Origin: Mucilaginibacter sp. dw_454
GTDB lineage: Bacteria; Bacteroidota; Bacteroidia; Sphingobacteriales; Sphingobacteriaceae
NCBI RefSeq assembly: GCF_018449775.1
Contig: NZ_JAAVVB010000005.1
Coordinates: 248,001-312,000, forward strand
Length of the DNA: 64,000 bases
Direction of reading: 5' to 3'
Shown: positions 24,744 to 33,950 of the stretch, piece by piece
Position numbering within the stretch: position 1 is the first letter of the stretch
How the letters are laid out: each line of letters begins with the position of its first letter
Notes under the pieces: model-generated
The model's database searches: none
What the model was told of the DNA's origin: nothing
What the model saw: only the letters and a program-made list of their open reading frames with translations
Made by a program: the position numbers and the translations under genes

Positions 24744-25702
24744 TACAAACGATTTGGGCTAAATTTATGTAGCCAGGCTATCAGGCTTTCGGGGAAATAA
24801 CTAAGCGCGTATAGCAGGTAATTCTCCAGTCGCAGTGGATAGATCTTGATAGCCTTATTAAAGTGGCCGCGGGCTCTTTCGGGCTGGTGGTTGTTGACCA
24901 GGAATTTTTTACCGCAAAGGGCATTGTAGGCAGCTTCTTTAATCTGCCGCACATCCTGGTCTTTAATGATAGCCAGCAGCTCGTTGCCTTCGGCAGCCGT
25001 GATGGTGCCGCGTAGTACGATCTCGCGCTTTAACTCGCGGAATCTGCGGCCGCGCCATTTTTCATCAATAGTAACCGAGGTAGAGTTAAGGCGATATTTA
25101 ATTAACGGCTCTGTGAGGTTACATAACCGGCCAGACCCGGCCAGTGCTGTCCATAATAAATAATCTTCGAAATTATGGGCCTGCGTTGGGTATCCGCCTG
25201 CTTCCAGCACGGCATCTTTGCGGTACATTACCGTTGGATGCACAAACGGACAATAAAAATATAGCTTATCCATCACCTGCTCATGCGAGTAGGCTATGCA
25301 ATGAAAATCAAACAGAAAGTCGCCGTTCTCTAAAATATATTTTACTTCGCTGCCTACCAGGATGTACTCGGGGTTGTCCTGCAAAAAACGGATCTGTTTT
25401 TCCAGTCGGTAAGGGTAACAAATGTCATCCGCATCAAAACGGGCTATATAGGCTGCGCGGGCATGTTTTAGACCAATATTCAAAGCCTCTGCAACACCAT
25501 GGTTAGATTGATTAACCACAACGATACGCTTATCATTAAAGCTGTTAATAATGTCCAGTGTGTTGTCGGTCGAGCCGTCGTTTACAATCAGCAGTTCAAA
25601 ATCTGTAAAGGTTTGCTGCAAAACAGAAGTAATAGCCTCGCTGATGTAGCGCCCGGCATTGTAAGCAGGCATTAAAACGGTTATGGCGGGTGTAGCAGTC
25701 AT
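24743..25702 (-). CDS. GT2-family glycosyltransferase
   Basis: 319 residues. GT-A fold features: ITVLMPAYNAGRYISEAITSVLQQ (about 7-30, in family style), LLIVNDGSTDNT, and the metal-binding FDADD. The middle of the protein carries the acceptor-site motif FEDYLLWTALA. An inverting transferase using a nucleotide sugar. Five bases separate its start from the stop of the upstream membrane protein gene. Confidence 0.93.
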   Translation of the reverse strand: MTATPAITVLMPAYNAGRYISEAITSVLQQTFTDFELLIVNDGSTDNTLDIINSFNDKRIVVVNQSNHGVAEALNIGLKHARAAYIARFDADDICYPYRLEKQIRFLQDNPEYILVGSEVKYILENGDFLFDFHCIAYSHEQVMDKLYFYCPFVHPTVMYRKDAVLEAGGYPTQAHNFEDYLLWTALAGSGRLCNLTEPLIKYRLNSTSVTIDEKWRGRRFRELKREIVLRGTITAAEGNELLAIIKDQDVRQIKEAAYNALCGKKFLVNNHQPERARGHFNKAIKIYPLRLENYLLYALSYFPESLIAWLHKFSPNRL

Positions 25703-25708
25703 AGTATT

Positions 25709-27358
25709 TTATACAGATTTTTGGGCGATCAAATTCTTGCCCTCTTTGATATTCAGAAAAAGCAGCAACTCAAAAAATACCACCACCGACAGTTGCTCGA
25801 ACCAGTAATCAATCAAAAAGATAAACATTGCAAATAACAGCAGCGGTATACCGTAAGTTAATAAGTGATAGTTTTTAGCAAAAAAGCCAAAGTAAAAAAC
25901 AAACAAGGCGCATAAACCCAGCAAACCATATTCTGACAACAGCTGATCATAAACCGAAAACGGGCTATTAGTTAATGAGTGTGATGCTGCCGAGCGCGAA
26001 AAAAAACTCAAATAAACATCCAGGTGGTTATGCAAAAAGTCCGGATCTATGTAAACGTATTTTTTTGGATATCCCCCGGTAAATTTCAAGCCGGTAGACC
26101 GGAAAGCCAGTTTTGACGAGAAATTTCCAACACCATCGCCGGCTAATATTTTGGCAGGATGCGCTTTTAAAAACCCGATTGTTTGTTGCAAGCCAATTAT
26201 TTTTCCGGGGGTGTTTGGCATCCAAAGCATATTGGTTAATGGCAAGTCTGCACAATGATCATTGGCAAAGTCAACTAATTGTTTTTGCTCGGGAGGGGTG
26301 GTTGTAAGCCATTGATATTCGGGAGCGTCCAGATTGGGTTTAGGTGCCACAATCCGGCCTGCGCCGGTGGTTATTACGCCTTTGGGCAACTGTTCTCGCT
26401 GCGCCTGGTTTATCGGGAGTTTGGCCAGACTATCTAAATAAATGGTGGCTTTTTTGATACGCCTTTCATCAAATGTTAATGTGCTATCGGGCCGTTGTGT
26501 TATGTATACGTGATTAAACTGCGGCCATGGCGATACGATCTGTTTTTTATAAAAGGCCGATTCGATGGTGTTTTTAACATAGTCATTATTCTGCGGCGAC
26601 ACTTTCGACATGAACAGCACCAGCAAAGCCACGCAAATAATAATGATGCTTTTTTGATCGCGCGAACTGTTAAATATAAACAAAAAGGCCAACACTGCCA
26701 AAGTAAAAACATTGGTAAAGTTGCTGGCGGTAAGCAGCATAATGGCCATACATACCAACGTCATCCACATATTTTTTTTGGTGATGAAATACATTACGCC
26801 AAAAGCATTCAGCACCGCGTTAGTGGTCGAAGTATCAAAGGTTATGCCTTTAATAAAGTCGCCGGTGCTGATAAAATATTTTTGGTATTCGCCCTGGTAG
26901 GTGTATGGGTTGAGTGTGTGCGTATGTAATATAATCAGCCCTATATTCATCAATGAGGCAATGGTATTGATGATAAAAAACAGCAGGATGGTTTGATGGA
27001 TGACCTGCGTATCATTACGTTCTACCGCCAGCTTAACCTGATGGATGGCCAGAATACAAACCACCCAGAACATAATTCCCGTTAAAAAAACCAGGTTATA
27101 GTTAAAGTTGGTATAATGTCCATTGACGATGAAACCCACTACGGCAATCAAAATAATCAGCGGGTAAAACAAGGGCAGCCTTGAATTTTTTAATTTAAAG
27201 CCAAACTTAAAATCAAACTGTAGCAGGTAAATCAAGGCTATAGCTACTAGCTTCACGGCTATTTTCACATCTAAAAAAAGCAGTAAAAAAAGCAGCAGTT
27301 TCCAATCGGCAAACCCCTTCCATTTTTGAATATTAACAGCTGATAACAATCGACTCAT
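25709..27358 (-). CDS. Large polytopic membrane protein, O-antigen-polymerase-like
   Basis: 549 residues with about a dozen hydrophobic segments, a long periplasmic loop (about 245-420) and C-terminal membrane helices. It heads the five-gene glycan operon. The layout (helices, long loop, YDQLLSEYGLLGLCALF) fits Wzy-type polymerases or WaaL-type ligases, but the sequence match is weaker than for the 21300 gene. If both are of this type, one may polymerise and the other ligate. The 220-base region upstream contains a short TGTCAT palindrome. Confidence 0.72.
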   Translation of the reverse strand: MSRLLSAVNIQKWKGFADWKLLLFLLLFLDVKIAVKLVAIALIYLLQFDFKFGFKLKNSRLPLFYPLIILIAVVGFIVNGHYTNFNYNLVFLTGIMFWVVCILAIHQVKLAVERNDTQVIHQTILLFFIINTIASLMNIGLIILHTHTLNPYTYQGEYQKYFISTGDFIKGITFDTSTTNAVLNAFGVMYFITKKNMWMTLVCMAIMLLTASNFTNVFTLAVLAFLFIFNSSRDQKSIIIICVALLVLFMSKVSPQNNDYVKNTIESAFYKKQIVSPWPQFNHVYITQRPDSTLTFDERRIKKATIYLDSLAKLPINQAQREQLPKGVITTGAGRIVAPKPNLDAPEYQWLTTTPPEQKQLVDFANDHCADLPLTNMLWMPNTPGKIIGLQQTIGFLKAHPAKILAGDGVGNFSSKLAFRSTGLKFTGGYPKKYVYIDPDFLHNHLDVYLSFFSRSAASHSLTNSPFSVYDQLLSEYGLLGLCALFVFYFGFFAKNYHLLTYGIPLLLFAMFIFLIDYWFEQLSVVVFFELLLFLNIKEGKNLIAQKSV

Positions 27359-27435
27359 TTAGCGCCGTACGTTGCTTAATCCCGGCAGAGGGATTACGGG
27401 AGAGACAGGGGTTTAGTTGCCTTGCGCTACACCTT

Positions 27436-27471
27436 GCTTGTCATTTCGAACGATAGTGAGAGATGACAAGC
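27436..27471. repeat. Short TGTCAT palindrome
   Basis: Perfect 9-bp arms GCTTGTCAT / ATGACAAGC around an 18-base loop. A truncated relative of the REP-like elements in this window, located between divergent genes. Confidence 0.65.
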
Positions 27472-27578
27472 GAGTAAATCCCAAAATCAAATATTGCATT
27501 TTACGGACAATTGAATTTTGACTTCACACTACACAAAGCCCTACCTTTACTTCAACTGTAACAAAACCACAACTACTT

Positions 27579-28622
27579 ATGATACCAGTAAAAGGATATG
27601 CGGCACAATCGCCGACAACCGACCTAGCCCCTTGGGACTTTGAAAGACGTGATTTGGGTCCTCACGACGTACAATTTGATATTTTATATTGTGGCGTTTG
27701 CCACTCAGATCTTCACCAAATTAAAAACGATTGGTTTGAAGGTATATTTCCAATGGTCCCCGGCCACGAAATTGTTGGCCGCGTGGTAAAAGTTGGCGAT
27801 CATGTAACCAAATTTAAAGTAGGCGATTATGCCGGCACCGGTTGTATGGTTGACTCTTGCCGCGTTTGCGAAAACTGTAAACAAGACCTGGAGCAATATT
27901 GCTTAAACGGCAGCTCACAAACCTACAATGGTTTAGAACAAGATCATAAAACACCTACTTACGGTGGTTATTCAAACAGCATTGTGGTGCATGAAGATTT
28001 TACCCTGCATATTTCTGAAGATCTTGACCTGGCTGCTACCGCACCGTTATTGTGTGCCGGTATTACTACCTATTCACCATTGCGCCACTGGAAAGTGGGC
28101 AAGGGCCATAAACTAGCCGTACTAGGCTTAGGCGGACTGGGCCACATGGCCGTTAAATTTGGTGTAGCCTTTGGTGCCGATGTTACGGTATTAAGCACAT
28201 CGCCAAAAAAAGAAGAAGATGCAAAAAAACTAGGTGCGCATCATTTTGTAGTAACTACCAATCCTGAACAAGTTAAAGCTGCCGCAGGCTCTTTTGACTT
28301 TATTTTGGACACGGTTTCTGCTCCGCATGATTTTAATATGTACTTAAGCTTATTACGTACAAATGGTACCATGATCTGCGTAGGCGCCCCGCCTGAGCCG
28401 GCAAGTATTTCGGCATTTAGTTTATTAGGCGGCCGCAAAAGTGTTGCCGGTTCTGGCATTGGCGGCATAGCCGAAACTCAGGAAATGCTGGATTTTTGCG
28501 CAGAACATAACATTGTTTCTGATATAGAGATGATTGACATTAAAGATATTCATGATGCGTATGAGCGTATGGAAAAAGGCGATGTACGTTATCGTTTTGT
28601 GATTGATATAGCGACGCTGTAA
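27579..28622 (+). CDS. Zinc-dependent NAD(P) alcohol dehydrogenase (CAD/YahK type)
   Basis: 347 residues of the medium-chain dehydrogenase family. Catalytic zinc ligands Cys38 (YCGVCHSD) and His63-Glu64 (GHEIVG), structural-zinc cysteines in GCMVDSCRVCENCKQD, and the cofactor loop GLGGLGHMAVKFG. Sequence style (FEGIFPMVPGHEIVGRV) is that of cinnamyl-alcohol-dehydrogenase-like aldehyde reductases, generally NADPH-dependent. It likely detoxifies or reduces aldehydes. Monocistronic. Confidence 0.94.
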   Translation: MIPVKGYAAQSPTTDLAPWDFERRDLGPHDVQFDILYCGVCHSDLHQIKNDWFEGIFPMVPGHEIVGRVVKVGDHVTKFKVGDYAGTGCMVDSCRVCENCKQDLEQYCLNGSSQTYNGLEQDHKTPTYGGYSNSIVVHEDFTLHISEDLDLAATAPLLCAGITTYSPLRHWKVGKGHKLAVLGLGGLGHMAVKFGVAFGADVTVLSTSPKKEEDAKKLGAHHFVVTTNPEQVKAAAGSFDFILDTVSAPHDFNMYLSLLRTNGTMICVGAPPEPASISAFSLLGGRKSVAGSGIGGIAETQEMLDFCAEHNIVSDIEMIDIKDIHDAYERMEKGDVRYRFVIDIATL

Positions 28623-28641
28623 GGCGCTGAATTCATAAATA

Positions 28642-28718
28642 TGTCATTGCGAGCGCAGCGTGGCAATCGCGAACATTGCATCCTTGCGATTGCTTCGTCG
28701 TTCCTCCTCGCAATGACA
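28642..28718. repeat. REP-like palindrome (TGTCATTGCGAG type)
   Basis: Ends TGTCATTGCGAG and CTCGCAATGACA with inner GGCAATCGC / GCGATTGC arms; can form a long hairpin. One of five close relatives in this window. Located between the alcohol dehydrogenase and efp genes. Confidence 0.85.
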
Positions 28719-28857
28719 ACTAATTTACGCTTCAACCTATTACCCACCGGGATATTAAGCCGGAAGCAGATCATCGCTTTCGGCTTTCTTATTTTAGCGT
28801 GCGGTGCAATTTGCAACTTTGGCTGTGAGTGGTTAATTTTGCCGCTCACTAAAAGTT

Positions 28858-29421
28858 ATGGCAAAAGCATCAGATGTAAGAAATGGAAATATTCTTCGCT
28901 TTAACGGAGAGCTTATCCAGGTAGAAGAATTTATACACCGTACACCGGGTAACCTGCGTGCGTTTTACCAGGCGCGTATGCGCAATGTTAAAACCGGCAA
29001 GCTGGTTGAATACCGTTTCCGTACAGACGAAGAGGTGGATATTGCCCGTGTTGAAACCAATAATTACCAATATCTTTATGAGGATGGTGATGCATTAGTG
29101 ATTATGGACAATGATACTTACGATCAGCACAATGTGCCAAAAACTTTATTTGGCCCTGCCGTAAAATTCCTGAAAGAAGGCATGAACCTGATTGTTGCTT
29201 TTGAAAGTGACGAGCCTATCATGGGCCAGATCCCTAACTCGGCCGAGTTAGAGATCACTTACACCGAGCCTGCAGTTAAAGGCGATACTTCAACCGGCGC
29301 TATGAAAAAAGCTACCGTTGAAACCGGTGCCGAAATCAACGTTCCGTTATTCATCAATATTGGCGATAAGGTTAAAGTTGATACTGTTTCAGGTAGTTAT
29401 GTTGAGCGTGTTAAGAGTTAA
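28858..29421 (+). CDS. efp: Elongation factor P
   Basis: 187 residues, three-domain EF-P. Domain I carries the loop that reaches the peptidyl-transferase centre; here it reads TPGNLRAF (29-36), so the tip position that is usually Lys (E. coli) or Arg (Pseudomonas) is Asn32, with Arg34 two residues on. Domains II-III are typical (YLYEDGDALVIMDNDTYDQ, GDTSTGAMKKATVETGAEI, KVDTVSGSYVERV). EF-P rescues ribosomes stalled on polyproline. The unusual tip suggests an unmodified or differently modified factor. A terminator follows 22 bases after the stop. Confidence 0.97.
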   Translation: MAKASDVRNGNILRFNGELIQVEEFIHRTPGNLRAFYQARMRNVKTGKLVEYRFRTDEEVDIARVETNNYQYLYEDGDALVIMDNDTYDQHNVPKTLFGPAVKFLKEGMNLIVAFESDEPIMGQIPNSAELEITYTEPAVKGDTSTGAMKKATVETGAEINVPLFINIGDKVKVDTVSGSYVERVKS

Positions 29422-29443
29422 TTTAAATTCGTTTATAAAAGAG

Positions 29444-29474
29444 AAGCCTCCCGAGTTATTAGGAGGCTTTTTTT
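29444..29474 (+). terminator. Rho-independent terminator of efp
   Basis: Perfect 8-bp stem AAGCCTCC / GGAGGCTT, 10-base loop, followed by a run of T residues. Confidence 0.92.
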
Positions 29475-29483
29475 ATAAAAAGT

Positions 29484-29556
29484 TGTCATTGCGAGCGTAG
29501 CGCGGCAATCGCGAACATTGCATCCTTGCGATTGCCACGCTACGCTCGCAATGACA
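29484..29556. repeat. REP-like palindrome (TGTCATTGCGAG type)
   Basis: Ends TGTCATTGCGAGCGTAGCG and CGCTACGCTCGCAATGACA, almost perfectly complementary, with a middle segment (GCGAACATTGCATCCTTGCG) identical to that in the element at 28642. It lies between the efp terminator and the convergent DUF1501 gene. Confidence 0.88.
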
Positions 29557-29563
29557 GTTAATC

Positions 29564-30769
29564 CTACACACTCACCAAATCCAGCCCCGCAAAACTCTTA
29601 GTTAGCACCTGGGCATTACTTACATCCAGCCATTTATCCAACAACGTGGCGTAAATATCCCTAAAGTCAACCTGGTATTTTAAATCGCCATTGTCTAGTG
29701 TAGTTAAGTCTGGCGCATCATTGAATATGCCTTGTTTCTTCAGTTTTCCGCCATAAACAAATACATTGTTGGCGGTGCCGTGGTCGGTGCCGTTGCTGGC
29801 GTTCTGTTCAACACGGCGGCCAAATTCAGAGAAGGTCATTACCAATGTATCATCCAGTTTGCCGGTAGCTTTTAGATCCTTAATAAACGCCGCAACGGCA
29901 TCGCCATAAATTTTTAATTGGCGGCCCTGTTGATTTTGCTGACCAACGTGGGTATCAAATCCGCTTAACGACACATAATACACCCTGGTATCTAAGCCTG
30001 AATTAATAAACTTAGATACGTTCTTTAACTGATAACCCAAGCCTGTATTTGGATACTGCGCAGTTACGTTATACGTTTTCGAGGTTTTCTGTATATAATC
30101 TGCTGATGAATAAGTTTCGATCATGGTTTTGTACAGATAGCCCAGGTTATCCTCATTCAAATTGGTATCGCCATGCTCATGCACTAAATCCTTGAAGAAA
30201 GGTTCGCGTGTCGTTTGAAAGAGTTTGTAAGGGTCTTGCACCGCAATACCCTTCATAGAATTACCTTTCATAGCCAACGATAAAGTATCATCAACCTCGA
30301 TAGCTGTATATGGGTTTTTACAGGTTTGGCAATTGGAATCCAGGTAGCGGCCAATCCAACCGGTGCTCAAAAACTTATCCGAGTCGCTGGCGGTTTGCCA
30401 GATGTCCATGGAGCGGAAATGCGATCTGTCAGGGTTTGGATAGCCTACCGAATTAACAATACTCATCCAGCCCTGATCATAAATTTCTTTCAATGCCGAT
30501 AGGTTAGGGTTCAACCCCTGCATATCGTTCAGCGTAATAATATCGGGCTTGTTAATGGCTATGGTTTTACGTTTTTGATAATAGATATCATTGCCATAAG
30601 GAATCACAGTATTCAACCCATCATTGCCCCCCGAAAGCTGAATGATGACTAAATTTTTATGACCGGTTAAATCGCCTTTAGCAATAGCTTCCAGCGGCTT
30701 TAAAAAAGCCGGCACCATAAAGGCGCCCGATATTAATGCGGTGTTCTTTAAAAAATTTCTCCTTTGCAT
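29564..30769 (-). CDS. DUF1501-family exported protein
   Basis: 401 residues. The N-terminus MQRRNFLKNTALISGAFMVPAFL is a twin-arginine (Tat)-like signal. The body has the DUF1501 features NLVIIQLSGGNDGLNTVIPY, GYPNPDRSHFRSMDIWQTA, LSGFDTHVGQQNQQG and FSEFGRRVEQNASNGTDHGTAN, which resemble the alkaline-phosphatase/sulfatase superfamily metal sites. The biochemical role is not established. It always travels with DUF1800, here 102 bases upstream in the same direction; the two are probably secreted together. Confidence 0.93.
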   Translation of the reverse strand: MQRRNFLKNTALISGAFMVPAFLKPLEAIAKGDLTGHKNLVIIQLSGGNDGLNTVIPYGNDIYYQKRKTIAINKPDIITLNDMQGLNPNLSALKEIYDQGWMSIVNSVGYPNPDRSHFRSMDIWQTASDSDKFLSTGWIGRYLDSNCQTCKNPYTAIEVDDTLSLAMKGNSMKGIAVQDPYKLFQTTREPFFKDLVHEHGDTNLNEDNLGYLYKTMIETYSSADYIQKTSKTYNVTAQYPNTGLGYQLKNVSKFINSGLDTRVYYVSLSGFDTHVGQQNQQGRQLKIYGDAVAAFIKDLKATGKLDDTLVMTFSEFGRRVEQNASNGTDHGTANNVFVYGGKLKKQGIFNDAPDLTTLDNGDLKYQVDFRDIYATLLDKWLDVSNAQVLTKSFAGLDLVSV

Positions 30770-30871
30770 AACTTAAGCTCCCAGCCTCCGCCAACCGGCG
30801 AAGGTGTTTTTTGATTAAAACTTTTAATATTATATAGCCTCCATTGTTCCCCCTTTAGGTGGTTAGGGGGC

Positions 30872-32260
30872 TCAGCAAAGCTGATACTCCGGCGTTGAAG
30901 CTATTTGTATCACTACTGTTTTTATATCTCCCGGTTGGTTCACTTCATCTATCACCGTTTTATTCAAATTGGGTTCGAGCAGAAAACGAGCCATCTCTTC
31001 ATGTGTAATATCTTTAGGTAACTCCTTCAAGAATTTATCCCAATCGGGTGTTGCCTGTACGCGTTTAATTACGTTGAGTTGTTGTTTGCGTTGCGAAGCC
31101 AGGTAGGCTTCATCCTCGGGTGTTGCTTTGCCTGTAAAGTCTATCACCCCGGCATTTAATATCGTCGAGGGGATCTTCATCCTATACATCAGCGACGAAC
31201 TGTCAATCCAGTTGCGCCCGCCCGGCCAGCCGGCGACATTAGGCGGCCTGAACAGCACCTGGCCTAACGTACGCTGAAACTGCATCAACACATCAGGGTT
31301 TTGATAGTTGATATAAAACTGGCGGTTTAAACCCACCAAAAACTCGACCGGCGATTTTACCAGGTTGCCAATGTTCTTTTCGTCATAAAACCAATCAGAT
31401 AAAAAGACAAACTTCAACAGCGGCGTTATTTCATAGCTGCTTTTATAAAACACCTCTGCCATTTGGTTAATGTGTTCGTCGTTAGGTACATCATTAACCA
31501 GGTAACGGTATAGTTTGGTACAGATAAACTTAGCGGTCTGCGTATTATCGGTGATGATATTTAGAATGTCCTCGCCGCAAAAGTTAGCGGTCTTGTCCAG
31601 GAAAGTTTTATTACCGTTATCGTGCGCATAATTGTTAAACCTATAAGTGCCGTCTTTACCATTATAGGCCCAACCCGTAAACGCCCTTGCCGACTCTTTA
31701 ACATCCTGTTCGGTATAATTACCGCGCCCCAGCGTGAAAAGCTCCATCAATTCCCGGGCGAAATTCTCGTTAGGATGATTTTTTTGATTTTGCTGGTTAT
31801 TTAAAAACTGCAGCATAGCCGGCGACTGCGACACCTGCAGCAACATGGTCTTAAAGTTCCCCAGGGCATTGGCCCGTTCTATATTATTCAGCTCTTGCTC
31901 ATAGTATGAATTACCCACGTTACAGGCAAAGTGATTATGCCAAAACAGCGTCATCTTCTCACGTAGTTGTGCTTCCGTTGTGCTCATTTGCTTTACCCAG
32001 GCATCATTCAGGTTTTTTTCCTGCATGTTGCGTTGCTGGTTAAGCATGCGCTTTTCATCGTCGCTCATGGTTAACGCAATTTTGGGGCGCATATCCATGT
32101 TTTCGGTAACGGCGTTAAGGGGCTCTATTTTCTCGGAAGCCTGGAAGAGCTTTTTCACACTCTTTTTGATAGACCAGTTTTCTTTGTCGTGCAAATCTTC
32201 GAACGTAATGCCGAAGCCTGCCCTGGCGTATAAATGCTTGATCTGTTTCGAATTATTCAT
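30872..32260 (-). CDS. DUF1800-family protein
   Basis: 462 residues, largely helical, no clear signal peptide. Family landmarks: KHLYARAGFGITFEDL at the start, MTLFWHNHFACN, NENFARELMELFTLGRGNYTEQDVKE (split over two helices), ARAFTGWAYN and the C-terminal RPPNVAGWPGGRNWID. DUF1800 and DUF1501 form a conserved two-gene unit in Bacteroidota and Planctomycetes; function is unknown. Confidence 0.93.
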   Translation of the reverse strand: MNNSKQIKHLYARAGFGITFEDLHDKENWSIKKSVKKLFQASEKIEPLNAVTENMDMRPKIALTMSDDEKRMLNQQRNMQEKNLNDAWVKQMSTTEAQLREKMTLFWHNHFACNVGNSYYEQELNNIERANALGNFKTMLLQVSQSPAMLQFLNNQQNQKNHPNENFARELMELFTLGRGNYTEQDVKESARAFTGWAYNGKDGTYRFNNYAHDNGNKTFLDKTANFCGEDILNIITDNTQTAKFICTKLYRYLVNDVPNDEHINQMAEVFYKSSYEITPLLKFVFLSDWFYDEKNIGNLVKSPVEFLVGLNRQFYINYQNPDVLMQFQRTLGQVLFRPPNVAGWPGGRNWIDSSSLMYRMKIPSTILNAGVIDFTGKATPEDEAYLASQRKQQLNVIKRVQATPDWDKFLKELPKDITHEEMARFLLEPNLNKTVIDEVNQPGDIKTVVIQIASTPEYQLC

Positions 32261-32401
32261 AAACTTAAGCTCCTTGTTTTAAAGTAGATGTAAGTAGAAC
32301 AGTCGGCAACGTTTAGCCAGCCATGAGTATTTATGACAACTAAATTATTAAATAGTTTAAACTATAAGGCTACAATTAGCATATCAGTTAAATTTGTTAC
32401 G

Positions 32402-33040
32402 ATGATATTCAGGCTGAACGAGCATTTATTATTTCCAAACCCCCAACTTGCCGAGGACGACGGCCTTTTGGCAGTAGGTGGCGATCTATCCCCCAAACGC
32501 CTGATGCTGGCTTATCATGAAGGGATCTTTCCCTGGTATAGCGATGATTCGCCTATCTTGTGGTATTCGCCGCATGAGCGGTTTGTGTTGTTTCCGGATG
32601 AGTTGAATATCTCGTCGAGCATGAAAAGAGTGGTCAACTCCAACCGGTTTAAAGTGACCTTTGATACTTGCTTTGCCGATGTGATCGAAGCCTGCTCAGC
32701 CGTACCCCGAAAAGATCAGGACGGCACCTGGATCACGGGCGATATGAAACAGGCCTATATTAATCTACACCAGTTAGGACAGGCCCACTCCGTAGAAGTT
32801 TGGCAAAATGATGAGTTGGTGGGCGGAATGTATGGCATAGCAATCGGCGATGTGTTTTGCGGCGAGAGTATGTTTAGTAAAGTGAGTAACGCCTCAAAGA
32901 CAGCGCTCATAGGCTTGCTAAAAACAGGAAAATACAAGTTATTGGATTGCCAGGTGCACACAGCGCATTTAGAATCAATGGGTGCAAGGATGGTGAGTAG
33001 GGAAGAATATATGGCGATGTTGACGGATCGTGAAGATTGA
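32402..33040 (+). CDS. aat: Leucyl/phenylalanyl-tRNA--protein transferase
   Basis: Start at ATG 32402 (212 residues), giving MIFRLNEHLLFPNPQLAEDDGLLAVGGDL, the usual N-terminus; an upstream in-frame start at 32333 would add 23 atypical residues. Conserved motifs: AYHEGIFPWYS, WYSPHERFVLFP, VYGVAIG-like GMYGIAIGDVFCGESMF and DCQVHTAHLESMGA. Aat transfers Leu or Phe from tRNA to N-terminal Arg/Lys of proteins, marking them for ClpAP degradation by the N-degron pathway. Confidence 0.96.
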   Translation: MIFRLNEHLLFPNPQLAEDDGLLAVGGDLSPKRLMLAYHEGIFPWYSDDSPILWYSPHERFVLFPDELNISSSMKRVVNSNRFKVTFDTCFADVIEACSAVPRKDQDGTWITGDMKQAYINLHQLGQAHSVEVWQNDELVGGMYGIAIGDVFCGESMFSKVSNASKTALIGLLKTGKYKLLDCQVHTAHLESMGARMVSREEYMAMLTDRED

Positions 33041-33061
33041 TTCCTTAACTTTAACCAAAAT

Positions 33062-33137
33062 TGTCCTTGCGAGCGCAGCGCGGCATCGCAAGGAGAAAAG
33101 CATGGTTCGCGATTGCCACGCTACGCTCGCAATGACA
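33062..33137. repeat. REP-like palindrome immediately before ruvC
   Basis: Ends TGTCCTTGCGAGCGCAGCG and CGCTACGCTCGCAATGACA; the arms are still complementary over most of their length. It ends only 11 bases before the ruvC start codon, so any hairpin would form within the ruvC mRNA leader if transcription begins upstream. Confidence 0.85.
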
Positions 33138-33148
33138 AAACTTTATAC

Positions 33149-33733
33149 ATGATACAGCCAACCACCAATACCAAAGAACGCATAATATTAGGCATTGACC
33201 CCGGCACCGCAGTGATGGGGTACGGCCTGGTGAAGGAGATTGGCAGCAAGATAGAACTCATCAGCCTGGGCGTGGTAAAAATGGAGCAGTTGGACGACCA
33301 CATGCTCAAGCTGCAACGCATCTTCGAAAAAACAGTGGGATTGATAGACAACTATAAGCCCGACTGCCTGGCTATCGAAGCACCGTTTTACGGCAAAAAC
33401 ATACAGGTAATGCTCAAACTCGGTCGTGCGCAGGGTGTGGCTATGGCGGCGGCACTATCTCGCAATATTGAGGTTACAGAATACTCGCCGCGTAAAATCA
33501 AACAATCCATCACCGGCAATGGTAATGCTACTAAAGAGCAGGTAGCCGCCATGATACAGCGCTTACTCAACTTCAAAGAAACGCCTGATTTTTTAGATGC
33601 TACCGACGGCCTGGCTGTAGCGGTATGTCATTCGTTCCAAAGAATGCCGGCAACCAAGGGCGGCGGTTCAAAAAAATCATATTCGGGTTGGGATACCTTT
33701 GCTAAGGATAATGCTAAGCGCATCGTCAAGTAA
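33149..33733 (+). CDS. ruvC: Crossover junction endodeoxyribonuclease RuvC
   Basis: I use ATG 33149 (194 residues) because the 12 codons before it belong to the REP-like palindrome. Motifs: ILGIDPGTAVMGYG with the first catalytic Asp, CLAIEAPFYGKN with the Glu, and the C-terminal DATDGLAVAVCH with the acidic pair. RuvC resolves Holliday junctions with RuvAB. A basic Gly/Lys/Ser-rich tail follows (TKGGGSKKSYSG). Confidence 0.96.
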   Translation: MIQPTTNTKERIILGIDPGTAVMGYGLVKEIGSKIELISLGVVKMEQLDDHMLKLQRIFEKTVGLIDNYKPDCLAIEAPFYGKNIQVMLKLGRAQGVAMAAALSRNIEVTEYSPRKIKQSITGNGNATKEQVAAMIQRLLNFKETPDFLDATDGLAVAVCHSFQRMPATKGGGSKKSYSGWDTFAKDNAKRIVK

Positions 33734-33734
33734 A

Positions 33735-33868
33735 GACACGATTTAAGGATTTGTAAGATTGACACGATTTTATCTTTAGAAGAATTTCGCCATCAAATCA
33801 AATTATCCGTTAAATCTTAAAATATTGTCCTGCTATCCTGTCAATCTTTTAAATCCCTAAATCGTGTC
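33735..33868. repeat. Long inverted repeat (GACACGATTTA type) after ruvC
   Basis: Left arm 33735-33768 (GACACGATTTAAGGATTTGT...) and right arm 33835-33868 are complementary over about 34 bases with five mismatches; 66 A+T-rich bases lie between. The arm contains the internal direct repeat GA(C)ACGAT. It may act as a hairpin end for the ruvC mRNA but lacks a T-run. Confidence 0.8.
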
Positions 33869-33950
33869 AATCGTGTTTTTATTTTAAACGTTGGCAACCT
33901 ATTTAGTCAACACTCCGTCATGATAGTAATTAACCCGCAGATCTATCATC

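Noticed and set aside
21300-27358. Whether the 21-27 kb glycan operon and the 34-48 kb cluster are one locus
   Set aside because: They are separated by seven housekeeping or unrelated genes and palindromes, so I list them as two loci.
28641-28904. 87-codon frame across the REP-like element before efp
   Set aside because: Its first third is palindromic repeat sequence and it overlaps the efp start in another frame.
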